DNA of 64,000 bases. Origin: Eubacterium sp. GTDB lineage: Bacteria > Bacillota > Clostridia > Lachnospirales > Lachnospiraceae. Of this stretch, positions 43,113 through 52,918 are shown piece after piece (the first letter of the stretch is position 1; every line of letters begins with the position of its first letter). Under the pieces are notes generated by a model that was not told where the DNA came from, did not search any database, and saw only the letters and a list, made by a program, of their open reading frames with translations. The translations under genes were made by a program, and so were the position numbers. The DNA lies in NCBI GenBank assembly GCA_021769425.1, contig JAETSX010000010.1:1-64000 (forward strand), in the 5' to 3' direction.

Positions 43113-45521
43113 TTAATTTTCCGCGCCCCGCAGCCGCTCCACCAATGATTCTTTCGAAAAGCTCTGCAAAGACACAAGGGCAATCAAAAACGGCACAAAT
43201 GCCAACAGGGCCCCATAGGCCAGGGCAGCCCCGGCTGGAAACCGGAACGCCATATAAAATGCGCCGTTTTGGTACAGCAAATGACACAGCGCACATCCGC
43301 AAAGGCTGCCTGCCGTCATAGTAATTCCCAGCGTTACCAGCGCAAGAAGCATGCTTTCGCCCAAAACCATACTTCGGATCTGCCCTTTCTCCATGCCGAT
43401 GGATTCCAGCATGGCAAGCTCCTGTTTGCGGGTCACGATATTGGTAATCAATGTATTCATCATACTTAAAATACTGAACATCATAATGAAAATGGCCAGG
43501 CCGCTGATGGCTCCAAACAACTGCTCTGCATTCTGTTTATAGACAATCCTGCGCTCTGCAAGAGTTTCCAGGTCAAGCCCCGTTTTTTTCCCTATCAGTT
43601 CCTCTAATTTTTCCCCTATGACGGCTTCTTTCTCAGGTTCTGTGGAAACCAGAAGGTTCGAATTCAGACTCCCGACAGACCTCAATTCCAGAACTGCCTG
43701 CTCCGGCATTAAGAACCATCCCTCACATCCCTTTTGATCCAGAATGTACTGTCTGTTTAAACAGCCGAGAATCGTGACTTCCTTTTCCGCTAGTTTGCTG
43801 CCGTCATAATAATGGAGCACAATCTGTTCTCCCGGCTCAAATTTCCAACCGTAAATTTCCTCCACCGTCGCATTATCTACCGTAAGAATGTAACCGCCGC
43901 TCATCAATTTATCATAATCGGCGCTTCCCTCTTCCAGATAAGCGCCGATTTCCCTGGTTGCTTTATCAGACATGGGAGCTACATAATTATTTGAGCCATA
44001 CTCATCTCCTTTGGGGTAATCGAATGTTATGCCGAAATTTTTAACTTCCTCCACCTGCTCCACCCCGTCCCAGGAAGATATTTCCCGGATCATGCTCTCA
44101 TCCATGGGTTCCTGTGCCTGCATGCCGCTGATTCCATACTGGTTCAGTTCAATGGCTGACGATGCATAATTTATGTTAAATTCCGCATTGGTAAAATATC
44201 CCTGCCTTGCGTACTGCTCTTTGTCATAAGAAGACATATAGGTTGCGGCTGTCATAAACAAAATTCCGCCAAGACCCAGAGACAGCATGGTAAGAACCGT
44301 TTTCTTTCCGTTTCTGGAAAAATTCATCCTGCCCATTCCCAGAGGCGTAAGGCTGCGGCACATTTTCTTACCGGCCGCCTGCGGCATTCCGTCCTGGGGC
44401 ACATAACGCAGAGCCTCCATGGGGGAAACAGCCGCGGCAATCCGGGCCGGCTTACGGACAGAGCACATGGTTATGAAGTATACAGACGCAAACACCAGGG
44501 CAATTACCCACAGCGTATTCCCTACATGAAATCCATCGGGTATCATAAAATATCCTGCCGCTGTGCCAATCGCAACTCCGATGGGCGCCGAACGCAAAAA
44601 CAGCGTCCTTCCCTCCCGGGAAACAAATTTTTTAATCTGTTTTCTTGTCATGCCAATCGTGCGAAGCTGCCCAAACTGATGGATTCTTCCGATAACGGAA
44701 AGGTAAAACACGCCGTACACCACAAGAATGCCGGCCAAAAGAATCACAAAGCCCACCAGACCATAAAGCATCACCGACTGCATATTTACGGAACGGGAAT
44801 CCAGAAACGCTCTGGAAGGGCTTACATTTTTCCGCTGAATTCCCGCATCTTTGCCAATGGAATACATCATCTCTCTGCATTCCCCGGCAGATAAGAATTC
44901 GGCGTCCTTTAATCTGGCATATACTTCATAGGGCGCATCTTTTAGCTGACTGCCTTCTTTTGCATAGTCTTCTGATAAAAATACGGAGAACTGTTTTGCT
45001 TCTTCCTTCCCTATTAAAATGCCGGATACGGTAAAACTTTCGGTATTTCCGTCATAAAAAGGAAAGGTTACTTCACTGCCGATTTCGGGGTTAACCCCCA
45101 TCTTTTGAAGCAGTGCTTTTGGAACCGCAATTTCCTGTTTCGTTTCCGGCATTCTTCCGCTTTCCAGTTCCCCGGTACGAATTTTATCGGATAATTCATT
45201 CACATAAAAGGGCATTACATCGTACCCGTCCAGTTCTGTGAGAACCCCTGTCTTTACCTGAATCTGATATTCAATTCTATCCTCTTTTTTCAGCATTTCC
45301 ATCTGCTGGCGGGTCAGGTTAAAATATGCCGCCTGCTGCCTGTGGGAAAGCTCATTTTTTGTTTTCTGCTTCTGGCCCGATGCAAACATCAGGATTGCCG
45401 ACAGCAATGCCGAAGCCAGTACAATGGTAATCATAACAAACATATTCCGCATACGGCTTGCCCGCAGGCTTTCCTTTGCCATGGAGGAAATCATTCTCCC
45501 TGCCGCTTTTCTATCTTTCAT
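43113..45521 (-). CDS. FtsX/MacB-like ABC transporter permease
   Basis: An 802-residue membrane protein. Start at MKDRKAAGRMISS after AAAGGAAGAG. It has an N-terminal membrane segment (about 22-45), a large extracytoplasmic region, a first FtsX module (about 260-370, GFVILLAGILVVYGVFYLSV), a further segment near 425, a second extracytoplasmic region and a last FtsX module (about 655-790). This layout is usual for peptide or antimicrobial exporters and resistance permeases of Firmicutes. Its ATPase is the next gene upstream, and an AgrC/AgrA-like pair lies beyond, so it may export or resist a peptide; no precursor peptide gene is visible. Confidence 0.92.
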   Translation of the reverse strand: MKDRKAAGRMISSMAKESLRASRMRNMFVMITIVLASALLSAILMFASGQKQKTKNELSHRQQAAYFNLTRQQMEMLKKEDRIEYQIQVKTGVLTELDGYDVMPFYVNELSDKIRTGELESGRMPETKQEIAVPKALLQKMGVNPEIGSEVTFPFYDGNTESFTVSGILIGKEEAKQFSVFLSEDYAKEGSQLKDAPYEVYARLKDAEFLSAGECREMMYSIGKDAGIQRKNVSPSRAFLDSRSVNMQSVMLYGLVGFVILLAGILVVYGVFYLSVIGRIHQFGQLRTIGMTRKQIKKFVSREGRTLFLRSAPIGVAIGTAAGYFMIPDGFHVGNTLWVIALVFASVYFITMCSVRKPARIAAAVSPMEALRYVPQDGMPQAAGKKMCRSLTPLGMGRMNFSRNGKKTVLTMLSLGLGGILFMTAATYMSSYDKEQYARQGYFTNAEFNINYASSAIELNQYGISGMQAQEPMDESMIREISSWDGVEQVEEVKNFGITFDYPKGDEYGSNNYVAPMSDKATREIGAYLEEGSADYDKLMSGGYILTVDNATVEEIYGWKFEPGEQIVLHYYDGSKLAEKEVTILGCLNRQYILDQKGCEGWFLMPEQAVLELRSVGSLNSNLLVSTEPEKEAVIGEKLEELIGKKTGLDLETLAERRIVYKQNAEQLFGAISGLAIFIMMFSILSMMNTLITNIVTRKQELAMLESIGMEKGQIRSMVLGESMLLALVTLGITMTAGSLCGCALCHLLYQNGAFYMAFRFPAGAALAYGALLAFVPFLIALVSLQSFSKESLVERLRGAEN

Positions 45522-45545
45522 TCTTCTCTTCCTTTCGTTTTTTTG

Positions 45546-45665
45546 CAAATCTTATATCAATAGTTCTAATTTTTATTAGAACACAGCTTTCGAGCCAGTT
45601 CCTCTTGCATACCATAAATCTTATATGAATGGCTCAAATATCATTGGGATACCGCTTTCGGTCTC
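45546..45665 (-). repeat. ~69-bp tandem duplication between ATPase and permease genes
   Basis: AAATCTTATAT occurs at 45547 and 45616 (69 bases apart), and CGAAAGC.GT (minus strand) at 45592 and 45660 (68 bases). The unit nearest the ATPase stop and the unit beyond it have diverged otherwise. Inside lies a perfect GTTCTAAT-TTTT-ATTAGAAC hairpin (45563-45582) that may affect permease translation. Confidence 0.6.
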
Positions 45666-45668
45666 ATT

Positions 45669-46331
45669 TTATACACAGATTTTCCCGTCTTCAATCCGGA
45701 TTCTCACATCTGCTTTTTGGGCAATCTCCGGATTATGAGTAATCATCACAATCGTCTGGTGAAATTTTTCGCTGGTCATCTTCAACAGGTCAACGACTTT
45801 CTCGCTGGTGCGGCTGTCAAGATTTCCCGTAGGTTCATCCGCCAGGATAATGGCAGGTTTGGAAACCAGGGCCCTGGCAATCGCCACCCGCTGCTGCTGG
45901 CCTCCGGAAAGATGGCTGGGATAATTGGATAGCTTTCCATCCAGTTCCAGAAAACGCACTGCCTCTTCCAGGAACTTTTGGTCCTCCCGCTTTCCGTCCA
46001 AACGGACAGGCAGCACGATATTTTCATATGCCGTCAGGTAGGGAATCAGGTTATAATTCTGAAAAATAAAACCAATCCGCTTCCTGCGGAACACCGTAAG
46101 CTGTTCCTCCGTCATCTCCCCAATGTTCTTTCCTTCCACTTCCACACCGCCGGAAGTGGGATGATCCAGCCCGCCCAGCAGATTCAGCAGCGTAGATTTT
46201 CCGCTGCCGGAAGTTCCGATAATGGCCGCAAACTGTCCTTCCTCCACCGCTACATTTACATCATCCAACGCCTTCACCAGACTTTCCCCTCTGCCGTAAT
46301 ATTTTTTCAAATGAGATGTTTTCAAAATCAT
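45669..46331 (-). CDS. MacB/LolD-type ABC transporter ATPase
   Basis: A 220-residue ATP-binding subunit. Of three nearby ATGs I chose 46331, which is correctly spaced from AGGAGG and gives [13 protein letters not shown]. Walker A is [11 protein letters not shown], the Q-loop [10 protein letters not shown], the ABC signature [15 protein letters not shown] and Walker [13 protein letters not shown]. It powers the permease downstream; the spacer between them holds a 69-bp duplication and a hairpin. Confidence 0.95.
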   Translation of the reverse strand: MILKTSHLKKYYGRGESLVKALDDVNVAVEEGQFAAIIGTSGSGKSTLLNLLGGLDHPTSGGVEVEGKNIGEMTEEQLTVFRRKRIGFIFQNYNLIPYLTAYENIVLPVRLDGKREDQKFLEEAVRFLELDGKLSNYPSHLSGGQQQRVAIARALVSKPAIILADEPTGNLDSRTSEKVVDLLKMTSEKFHQTIVMITHNPEIAQKADVRIRIEDGKICV

Positions 46332-46449
46332 AATCATCCTCCTGTTCTTCTCACCCCTTTGCTTCACAAGGGATGGATATTCTTATCGGAAGCCCGGAAC
46401 TTACCGGTTTCTGTCATCTGAAATCATCTTACCTCATCTGAGAAAATAT

Positions 46450-46484
46450 ACAAGAAGCGGCGCAGATTCTAATATCTACGCCGC
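46450..46484 (-). terminator. Terminator after the GHKL kinase gene
   Basis: On the minus strand GCGGCGTAGAT and ATCTGCGCCGC form the stem (46457-46484), then TTCTTGTATATTTTC follows. It separates the two-component genes from the ABC genes. Confidence 0.7.
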
Positions 46485-46552
46485 AGATTCTAAAGCCAAT
46501 TTTTTATATTGGAACACGAACGGGAAATTTGCCGTTCCCCGACAGTTCCGTT

Positions 46553-47839
46553 CTATGGCACCGGAATTAAAATTTTCAGGATAAATTTGTCACTTTCTCT
46601 TCTGGCCGTCAACTGCCCTCCATATTTTTCCGCCGTTTTCTGCATATTGGAAATGCCAAACCCATGCAGAAATTCATCCCCTTTGGATGTGCGCCGGTTC
46701 TTTCCCCCTTCCTGTGGCACACAGCAGTTCTCAATCAGCACAGACACAAAATTCTGCACTCTGCCTGCCTTCAGAAGAATCGTCCTCTGTTCCTCAGGCA
46801 GCTTCTCACTGGCTTCCATGGCATTGTCAATCCCATTGCCGAATAAGGCGCTTAAGTCCAGCGGTTCTATAAAATCAATTCCATGAAACTCCACTGCCGC
46901 TGAGAAATCAATCTGCCTCTTTCTGGCTTTTTCCGCCTTATCCTTAAGAATGATGTCCAGAAATTCATTTCCGGTATGAACATAATCCTCATAATCGGCA
47001 ATCTGGGAACGGAGCTTCCTGGCCAACTGTCCGGCCTTCTCTGATCCCCGGCTGTTTTCCAGCACCAGCAGATGATTTTTCATGTCGTGGTAAATGGCTC
47101 GGACCCGTTCTTCTTCCTTCATTTTGTCCTGATAATATTCCTGCCGCATCTTAAGCGTCTTAAGCTGATATGCGTTCTGCATGGCATCGCTCATATAGGC
47201 CACAAGACAGACGCAGCCCAGGGAAGAGAACACGGCGGTAATGCACAGCGGATAAATCACGGCAGACTCTCCTGTGGTAAAATAAATCGCTGTAAAGCAT
47301 CCTATGGTAGACACCACAATGATAGAATCCACAATCAGCCACATATTCGCCGTCAAATTCAGGCGGATCTCCTTTAAGGGCTTTCTTAAAAACCAGTAAA
47401 TTCCCAGCCAGAACAGCAGACGCGCCAAACAGGCTGCGGCATAGATGCCCGCATTTGCCAGACGGACGGAATATGTCCAATCCTCATGTTCGGCAGGGGC
47501 ATTCGCCACAGCGAAAAAAATCTTTCCGGACACATCATACATCAGAAAATTAACGGAAATCATAATGGGATAAAAGATAAATACAGCCGTCAATTTCTCC
47601 AGCAGCTTCCCCTGATGAAACACAGCCAGAAAAAGCATCAGCCCCCAGAGAGACAGCAGGATATTCGCAAGATCATGCGCATAGACGATCACACCGGAAA
47701 TGTAACTCGAACACCACAGAGCCAGAATGCGGACCGCAGGATGTTTCCGCAGAGGAATAAAGATATGCAAAATCCATAAAAATAAAAAGTGATACGCCCA
47801 TATAAGCGAAAAGGAACTGAACCCCAGAAAAGAAATCAC
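46553..47839 (-). CDS. AgrC-like GHKL sensor histidine kinase
   Basis: A 428-residue membrane kinase. Start is the GTG at 47839, which overlaps the regulator's TGA (GTGA) and has GGGGGGAT upstream. Five to six membrane segments fill residues 1-205. The kinase core has AIYHDMKNHLLVLENSRG (phosphorylated His) and a GHKL ATPase with LFGNGIDNAMEAS and GFGISNMQKTAEKYGG. Kinases like this sense peptides or cell-envelope stress and partner with LytTR regulators such as the one upstream. A terminator follows. Confidence 0.93.
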   Translation of the reverse strand: MISFLGFSSFSLIWAYHFLFLWILHIFIPLRKHPAVRILALWCSSYISGVIVYAHDLANILLSLWGLMLFLAVFHQGKLLEKLTAVFIFYPIMISVNFLMYDVSGKIFFAVANAPAEHEDWTYSVRLANAGIYAAACLARLLFWLGIYWFLRKPLKEIRLNLTANMWLIVDSIIVVSTIGCFTAIYFTTGESAVIYPLCITAVFSSLGCVCLVAYMSDAMQNAYQLKTLKMRQEYYQDKMKEEERVRAIYHDMKNHLLVLENSRGSEKAGQLARKLRSQIADYEDYVHTGNEFLDIILKDKAEKARKRQIDFSAAVEFHGIDFIEPLDLSALFGNGIDNAMEASEKLPEEQRTILLKAGRVQNFVSVLIENCCVPQEGGKNRRTSKGDEFLHGFGISNMQKTAEKYGGQLTARRESDKFILKILIPVP

Positions 47840-48549
47840 AGCATATCCCCCCAGTATTCCGTCATTTTCATCATAAACTCCTTCCGCCTGGGCTGGCTGA
47901 CCGGAAGGCGCTCCCCAGTATTTAAAATAATTTCCAACCCTTCCACTCCCTTTACAAAAGCCATATTCACCACAAAACTCTGATGGCACCGTGCAAACTG
48001 GCGTTTGGCACAGAGAAGGGCAGACACCTCCTTCATATTCTTGTAAATCACCTGGCTCTGCCCCTCGAAATGCAGCATCACATTCCGCCTGTCTGTTTCC
48101 GCATAACGGATATCTTTATACAATGCCTTATACCTGCCTCTGTCATTGACGAAGCTCAAATAGGGCTCGTCTTTCCCCTGATAATGCTTAAAATAGCGGT
48201 CCAATTCCATTTTCAGCACACCGTATTTCACGGGCTTTAACAGGTAATTGACGGCACGGTATTCATATCCTTTCCACACATATTGTTTTAAAGAAGTGAG
48301 AAAAATCAGCCCCACACTGCTGTCCATTCTCCGGATTTCCTCAGCGGTCTTCAAGCCGTTTAATTTTTCCATTTTAATATCCATAAAAATCAAATCATAC
48401 TCCGGCTTGTATTCCTGTAATAGTTCGCTGCCGTCATGATAGATAAAAAAGCAGAATTCCCTGCCGGTTTCGGCGGCATATTGTTCCAGCTTCCCCTGCA
48501 ACTCCCCAATCAGAGTATCCTCATCATCGCAAATTACTATCCTGAACAC
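47836..48549 (-). CDS. LytTR-family response regulator (AgrA-like)
   Basis: A 237-residue regulator starting at a GTG with AGGAGAG upstream. The receiver domain shows CDDED, phosphoacceptor Asp in IFMDIKMEKLNGLKTAEEI and Lys in LLKPVKYG. The LytTR DNA-binding domain (about 135-235) has VMLHFEGQSQVIYKNMKEV and FARCHQSFVVN. It is coupled to its kinase by a four-base overlap. Targets probably include the ABC exporter genes next to it. Confidence 0.94.
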   Translation of the reverse strand: MFRIVICDDEDTLIGELQGKLEQYAAETGREFCFFIYHDGSELLQEYKPEYDLIFMDIKMEKLNGLKTAEEIRRMDSSVGLIFLTSLKQYVWKGYEYRAVNYLLKPVKYGVLKMELDRYFKHYQGKDEPYLSFVNDRGRYKALYKDIRYAETDRRNVMLHFEGQSQVIYKNMKEVSALLCAKRQFARCHQSFVVNMAFVKGVEGLEIILNTGERLPVSQPRRKEFMMKMTEYWGDML

Positions 48550-48590
48550 TTCTGTACTCTCCTGTTGCCTGTATTTTTGGGGCCTGCCTG

Positions 48591-49016
48591 CTATTTAGAG
48601 GAATCGCCTTTCTCCAGGAAACGCATCCTGTTATCTGTTGCAGAGCCCTCCTGCAGAGTGGCAAATCCCGCCCTCTCCAGATTATTCTGTTCCCGATAAC
48701 ATTTCTGGCAAAGATGTCCAAAGGTGATGGGCGCACCGCAGTTGGAACAGTGTAAAGAATCCAGACGCGCCTCCTCTTCCTTATACTCGATTCTCCCCTC
48801 TGTAATCCATCTTTTCACCAGCCTGCGGGGAATATCAAAATGTTCTGCCACCTGATATTCTGTTACGTCTTTGGAACGGATATAATCTTTCACCTGAGAA
48901 AACAACTGATTTTCTTTGCACGCAGGGCATAACTCATCTTCGTAGTCCAACGGAAGGGCGCCCCGGCATATTGAACAGAATTTCATATTTTCAAATAATA
49001 ATGATGAATGTTCCAA
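48591..49016 (-). CDS. Zinc-ribbon helix-turn-helix protein (YvyF/TIGR03826-like)
   Basis: A 141-residue protein. I chose the TTG start at 49016 because AAAGGGAG precedes it; the internal ATG ten codons later has no site. Two cysteine pairs (CSICRG...CPACKE near 14-34; CSNCGAPITFGHLCQKC near 90-106) should bind zinc, and between them VTEYQVAEHFDIPRRLVKRW is a helix-turn-helix. In motile bacteria relatives lie in flagellar operons; no flagellar genes are here, so the role may be general regulation. Confidence 0.8.
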   Translation of the reverse strand: MEHSSLLFENMKFCSICRGALPLDYEDELCPACKENQLFSQVKDYIRSKDVTEYQVAEHFDIPRRLVKRWITEGRIEYKEEEARLDSLHCSNCGAPITFGHLCQKCYREQNNLERAGFATLQEGSATDNRMRFLEKGDSSK

Positions 49017-49031
49017 AATAACACTCCCTTT

Positions 49032-49772
49032 CTATTTTTTCCTGATACTGTATCCAAAAGTTCCAAGCGCCTGAGACAAGCCAAAATATTCTCCGTGAGA
49101 ATATACAATAGGTTCCGCCTTTTCCAAATGGAATGCGCCTTTTGCATCCAAATAGGATTCCGATATATGGACAGCCTTTACTTCTGCCAGAAACATATGG
49201 TGAGAACCCAGTTCCAGACATTCTGTCACTTTGCATTCAATATTCACCGGACTTTCCCCAATCAGGGGCGCCAAAACCTTAGATGCTGCCTGCCTTGTCA
49301 AATGCAGCTCCTGAAACTTATCGATCTCTCTGCCTGACTTCACCCCACAGTAATCTGCAGCAAACGCAAGCTCTCTGGTAGTCAGATTAATCACAAACTC
49401 TCCCGTCTCTTTTATCATGTGATAGGAATATCGTTCCGGCCTCACCGAAATGTATGCCATGGGAGGATTTGTACAGACGGTTCCCGTCCATGCCACTGTA
49501 ATAATATTGTCATTTCCTGCCCTGTCTCTAACTGTCACCAACACTGCCGGCACGGGATAAACCATATTTCCTGGTTTCCATTCCTGTTTGAAATGTTTTT
49601 GCTTTAAATCTTTTCGGTTCAATCCTTTCTGCTTCAAATTATTCCGGTTCGAACCCTTTTGCTTCGGACTTCTATGTATTCCGCTGTTTTTCACAGCTTT
49701 CGCTCCCCTGTTTTCAGCAGAAGAGCGGTTATTTCTCTGCTGATTTCCTGCGCTTTTCCTGTTCCCGGGCAT
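49032..49772 (-). CDS. Flavin reductase-like FMN-binding protein with basic repeat N terminus
   Basis: A 246-residue protein. The start after AGGAGAAAT is convincing, so the unusual N terminus is probably made. Residues about 1-65 are basic and disordered, with 8-residue repeats like KQKGLNRKDL. From about 66 the flavin reductase domain begins (EWKPGNMVYPVPAVLVTVRD), with TVAWTGTVCTNPPMAYISVR and GEFVINLTTRELAFAADYCG. Relatives are cytoplasmic FMN proteins that pass electrons to partner enzymes. Basic tails of this kind may bind nucleic acid or anionic surfaces; that is inference. Confidence 0.88.
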   Translation of the reverse strand: MPGNRKSAGNQQRNNRSSAENRGAKAVKNSGIHRSPKQKGSNRNNLKQKGLNRKDLKQKHFKQEWKPGNMVYPVPAVLVTVRDRAGNDNIITVAWTGTVCTNPPMAYISVRPERYSYHMIKETGEFVINLTTRELAFAADYCGVKSGREIDKFQELHLTRQAASKVLAPLIGESPVNIECKVTECLELGSHHMFLAEVKAVHISESYLDAKGAFHLEKAEPIVYSHGEYFGLSQALGTFGYSIRKK

Positions 49773-49773
49773 T

Positions 49774-51429
49774 TTATTTCTCCTGAAGGGCCAGCATTAA
49801 TGCCGGAATTAATTGTTTCTTTCTTGACACTACTCCCTCCAGCCAGAGACTGTCGCCCCGATCTGCCGCATGGCCGTGGAATGCCCGTTCCGCCGCTTCT
49901 TTGGCTGACTCACCCACAAAAATCAATTCTGAACTTTCCTCCAGAATATTGGTCAGCATCACATAAACCATATCCAGATTCCGCTCACTGCGCACCTGTT
50001 CAATATAGGGAATCAATTTCTTCTTCACCACCTGCAGCTCTTCTTCGCTCATGGCGCTGAGCTGGCCTACGCCGAACTCCTCCTCATCGGCAGAGAAAGT
50101 CTTAAAATCCTGAAATAAGATTTCTTCTGCAGACTTTGCCCCGAAATTGCTTCCTGCCTGAAACATCTTTTTCGCATGATCTTCAATTGTAATCCCTGCC
50201 AGTTCTGCCAAAGCCTCCGCCGCCTGTCTGTCCACCTGAGTACAGGTAGGGGAGCGGAACATCAGGGTATCCGAAATAATTGCGGAACATAAAAGCCCTG
50301 CAATACTCGGAGAAACTTCCACACCCTGTTCCTGATACATCTGATAAATAATAGTAGAGGTGCATCCCAGAGGCTGGTTCCGGAAAAATACCGGAGAAAT
50401 TGTCTCTAAACTTCCTAATCTGTGATGATCGATGATTTCCAGAATCTCTGCTCCGTCCACACCGTCTACCGCCTGAGTCTTCTCATTGTGATCCACCAGA
50501 ATAATCTGCTTCCGCTTCATATTCAGCAAATTTCTGCGGGAAATCATTCCTACATATTTCCCATCCTCATCCAGCACCGGAAAATCGCGGTGCCGCTCTT
50601 TGGACATAATCTCCCTTACATCATCTACATATTCCTCGGTCTCAAAGGTGATCAGGTTCTCCCGCCGCATAAAATATTTCACAGGCATACTCTGATTAAT
50701 CAGCCTTGCCACCGTATAGGTGTCGTATGGAGTGGTAATAATCACACATCCCCTGTCCGCCGCCAGTTTCTGAATGGTTTTGGATACTTTGGCGTCCGAA
50801 CAGACAATAATGCAGCTTGCATTCATCTCAATGGCGCAGAGCTGTACCTCATACCGGTTGCCCAGAATCACCATATCGTCGTCTTCAATATATTCTTCCA
50901 TCAGCTCCGGGCTTTCCGTGGCTGCCACTACCTTGCCTTTGATAAAATATCCGTGGGCATTCCCGGTAAGAACTTCCCCTTCCAAGGTTTCTGCTATATT
51001 CTTGTACTGGGTCCTTGCCTTTGCCAGAATCCGGTTGTCGTACACATCCATATAGGAAGTGGCAATATCTCCTGTGATAATCAGCCCTTCCAAAAGCCCG
51101 GTTCCGCTGGTAATCGGCAGGGTAACCACATTCTGAGCTTTCATCGTCTCCCATGCTGTTTTCAGAGAAAGATTGCTGCTGATTCCCGTAGTTTTGCGAA
51201 TCTCAATATCTTTTACCTGGGCTCCCACATCGGCCACATAAGCCGGGGACGGAATTCCAAAATGCTCCAATACATACTTACTTTCTTCGTTGATCTGGCC
51301 GGCGCGCCTGGCCTCATATTTGACTTCTCCAATTTTATTTTTCAATTCTGCATAAGCAATGGCTGCACAGATGGAATCTGTGTCAGGATTCTTATGACCG
51401 ATTACCCATACACTCTTTTCCTTTTCCAT
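49774..51429 (-). CDS. ppaC: Manganese-dependent inorganic pyrophosphatase with CBS and DRTGG domains
   Basis: A 551-residue family II pyrophosphatase that hydrolyses PPi to phosphate. AGAGGG precedes the ATG. The DHH domain starts with GHKNPDTDSICAAIAYA; a regulatory insert (about 70-305) holds a CBS pair split by a DRTGG domain (KVVAATESPEL, GDDDMVILGNR-like), then DHH continues with EIIDHHRLGSLETISP and DHHA2 at the end. CBS-containing forms are controlled by adenine nucleotides. It ends one base before the flavin reductase-like gene start region, and both are probably in one operon. Confidence 0.94.
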   Translation of the reverse strand: MEKEKSVWVIGHKNPDTDSICAAIAYAELKNKIGEVKYEARRAGQINEESKYVLEHFGIPSPAYVADVGAQVKDIEIRKTTGISSNLSLKTAWETMKAQNVVTLPITSGTGLLEGLIITGDIATSYMDVYDNRILAKARTQYKNIAETLEGEVLTGNAHGYFIKGKVVAATESPELMEEYIEDDDMVILGNRYEVQLCAIEMNASCIIVCSDAKVSKTIQKLAADRGCVIITTPYDTYTVARLINQSMPVKYFMRRENLITFETEEYVDDVREIMSKERHRDFPVLDEDGKYVGMISRRNLLNMKRKQIILVDHNEKTQAVDGVDGAEILEIIDHHRLGSLETISPVFFRNQPLGCTSTIIYQMYQEQGVEVSPSIAGLLCSAIISDTLMFRSPTCTQVDRQAAEALAELAGITIEDHAKKMFQAGSNFGAKSAEEILFQDFKTFSADEEEFGVGQLSAMSEEELQVVKKKLIPYIEQVRSERNLDMVYVMLTNILEESSELIFVGESAKEAAERAFHGHAADRGDSLWLEGVVSRKKQLIPALMLALQEK

Positions 51430-51511
51430 TCAATTCCCTCTAATACTTTATTCATTCTTCCTGTAACTGTCCCTTCACCGTTCCTGCCGACAGTCTACAG
51501 TTTCGGCATAT

Positions 51512-52918
51512 TTAGAAAATACCCAGCAGACGGCCTGCAATTCCGGCTATTCCCACAAGATTGACAGCCGTCAGCACAATCACGGCGCGGAAACGGCCTT
51601 TCATCACATTCATACTGCGGCTGCCCATCTCTACCGTCTCGATATCCCGCTTAATTTCTTCGATTAACGTCTGTATATTTCGGTAACATTTCACATTTTC
51701 ATTATGGACTTTCTCATTAATCTCAGCTTTTACCGCATCTAATTTATCGGAAAACCCATTTTGGGTAAGTTCGGCGACTTCTTTCAGACCAGCCTTCACT
51801 TCTTCCAGTTTTTCTGCAAGCTTCCCTGATTCGGTATGAACCATATCCAGTTTCCCGTTAATTCCCTCTGTCTCTCCCTTAACGGCTTCCAGCTTTCCTC
51901 CGGTCTCATTCCTGGATATTTCTGCATATTTTAATATTTCTGCATTGACATCATCTAATTTGTCCATGAGTTCTGCCAGCAATGCTTTTAACGTATCTGT
52001 CTGCTCCTCTGACTTCTTTTCCACGACAGCCGGAAAACTCTCTAGCTTATGGTCTACGGCTTCTGAAACATTCTGCATTCTTAAATCAACCACCGCATGC
52101 ATATCATGCATTTTCTGACCCACCAGATCAGAGACATTCTTCATGTTCTCTCCCACAGACGACGACAATTCTTCCATTCTGCTGTCTACGGTATGGGATA
52201 CTTCCCCCATCTTCCGATCCACTGTTTCCGTCACATTCTGCAGCCTGAAATCCACAGAGCCGGTAACGTCTTCGATTTTCCGATCCACATTCTCGGAAAT
52301 ATTCTGCAGCGTCCGGTCTACGGTTCCTGATACCCCCTGCAACGTCCGGTCTACGGTTCCTGATACCCCCTGCAAGGTTTGGTCTGTATGCTCTGACAGA
52401 TCCTGCAGCGTCTGGTCTGTCATTTCGGAAACCTTCTGTATCTTCTGCTCCACAGACTCTGTCATTCCCTTTACCGCCTGTTCTGTTGCAGCAAGTTCCT
52501 GTCTGGAATTGCTGCTCATCTCGTCAGTCCTTGCGGAAATCTTTTCATCCAATGCCTGAATCTCTCGGTTTATAAGGTTATCCATAGTTTTGATTTGATC
52601 ATCAAATCTGGAAACTATGGTATCAATCTGTTTCTGTACGCTTTTTACAAGCAAATCCGCCTCCTGCTGCTGAACTTCCAGCTCATTCTGAAGCCTTCTT
52701 GCCTGCTCTTCCCGCTCTTCTACCACTTCCTGAAGCTCATCTGCCTTATTTTCCTTAGTTACTAAAATACTTTGAAGCTGTTTAGCCTTTTCTCTGAATT
52801 CGTCAATCTGCTTCAGCAAAAAATCATCCTGCTGCATTCTGCTTAAGATTTTCTCCCGTTCCGGATCCTGTTCCCTGGTCTTATTCTGCTTTGGCAGCTT
52901 ATCCATAATATTGCTCAT
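51512..52918 (-). CDS. Coiled-coil protein with 11-residue repeats and C-terminal membrane anchor
   Basis: A 468-residue protein. Start after AGGAGG, giving MSNIMDKLPKQNK. Residues about 25-120 are a long charged coiled coil. About 135-290 are tandem 11-residue units with a V-D-x-x-(L/M)-x-x-(V/I)-(S/T) pattern (GTVDRTLQNIS, ETVDRKMGEVS), predicted amphipathic. A membrane segment ends it (AVIVLTAVNLVGIAGIAG). I do not recognise a named family; it resembles structural or scaffold proteins anchored with the bulk in the cytoplasm. Confidence 0.85.
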   Translation of the reverse strand: MSNIMDKLPKQNKTREQDPEREKILSRMQQDDFLLKQIDEFREKAKQLQSILVTKENKADELQEVVEEREEQARRLQNELEVQQQEADLLVKSVQKQIDTIVSRFDDQIKTMDNLINREIQALDEKISARTDEMSSNSRQELAATEQAVKGMTESVEQKIQKVSEMTDQTLQDLSEHTDQTLQGVSGTVDRTLQGVSGTVDRTLQNISENVDRKIEDVTGSVDFRLQNVTETVDRKMGEVSHTVDSRMEELSSSVGENMKNVSDLVGQKMHDMHAVVDLRMQNVSEAVDHKLESFPAVVEKKSEEQTDTLKALLAELMDKLDDVNAEILKYAEISRNETGGKLEAVKGETEGINGKLDMVHTESGKLAEKLEEVKAGLKEVAELTQNGFSDKLDAVKAEINEKVHNENVKCYRNIQTLIEEIKRDIETVEMGSRSMNVMKGRFRAVIVLTAVNLVGIAGIAGRLLGIF

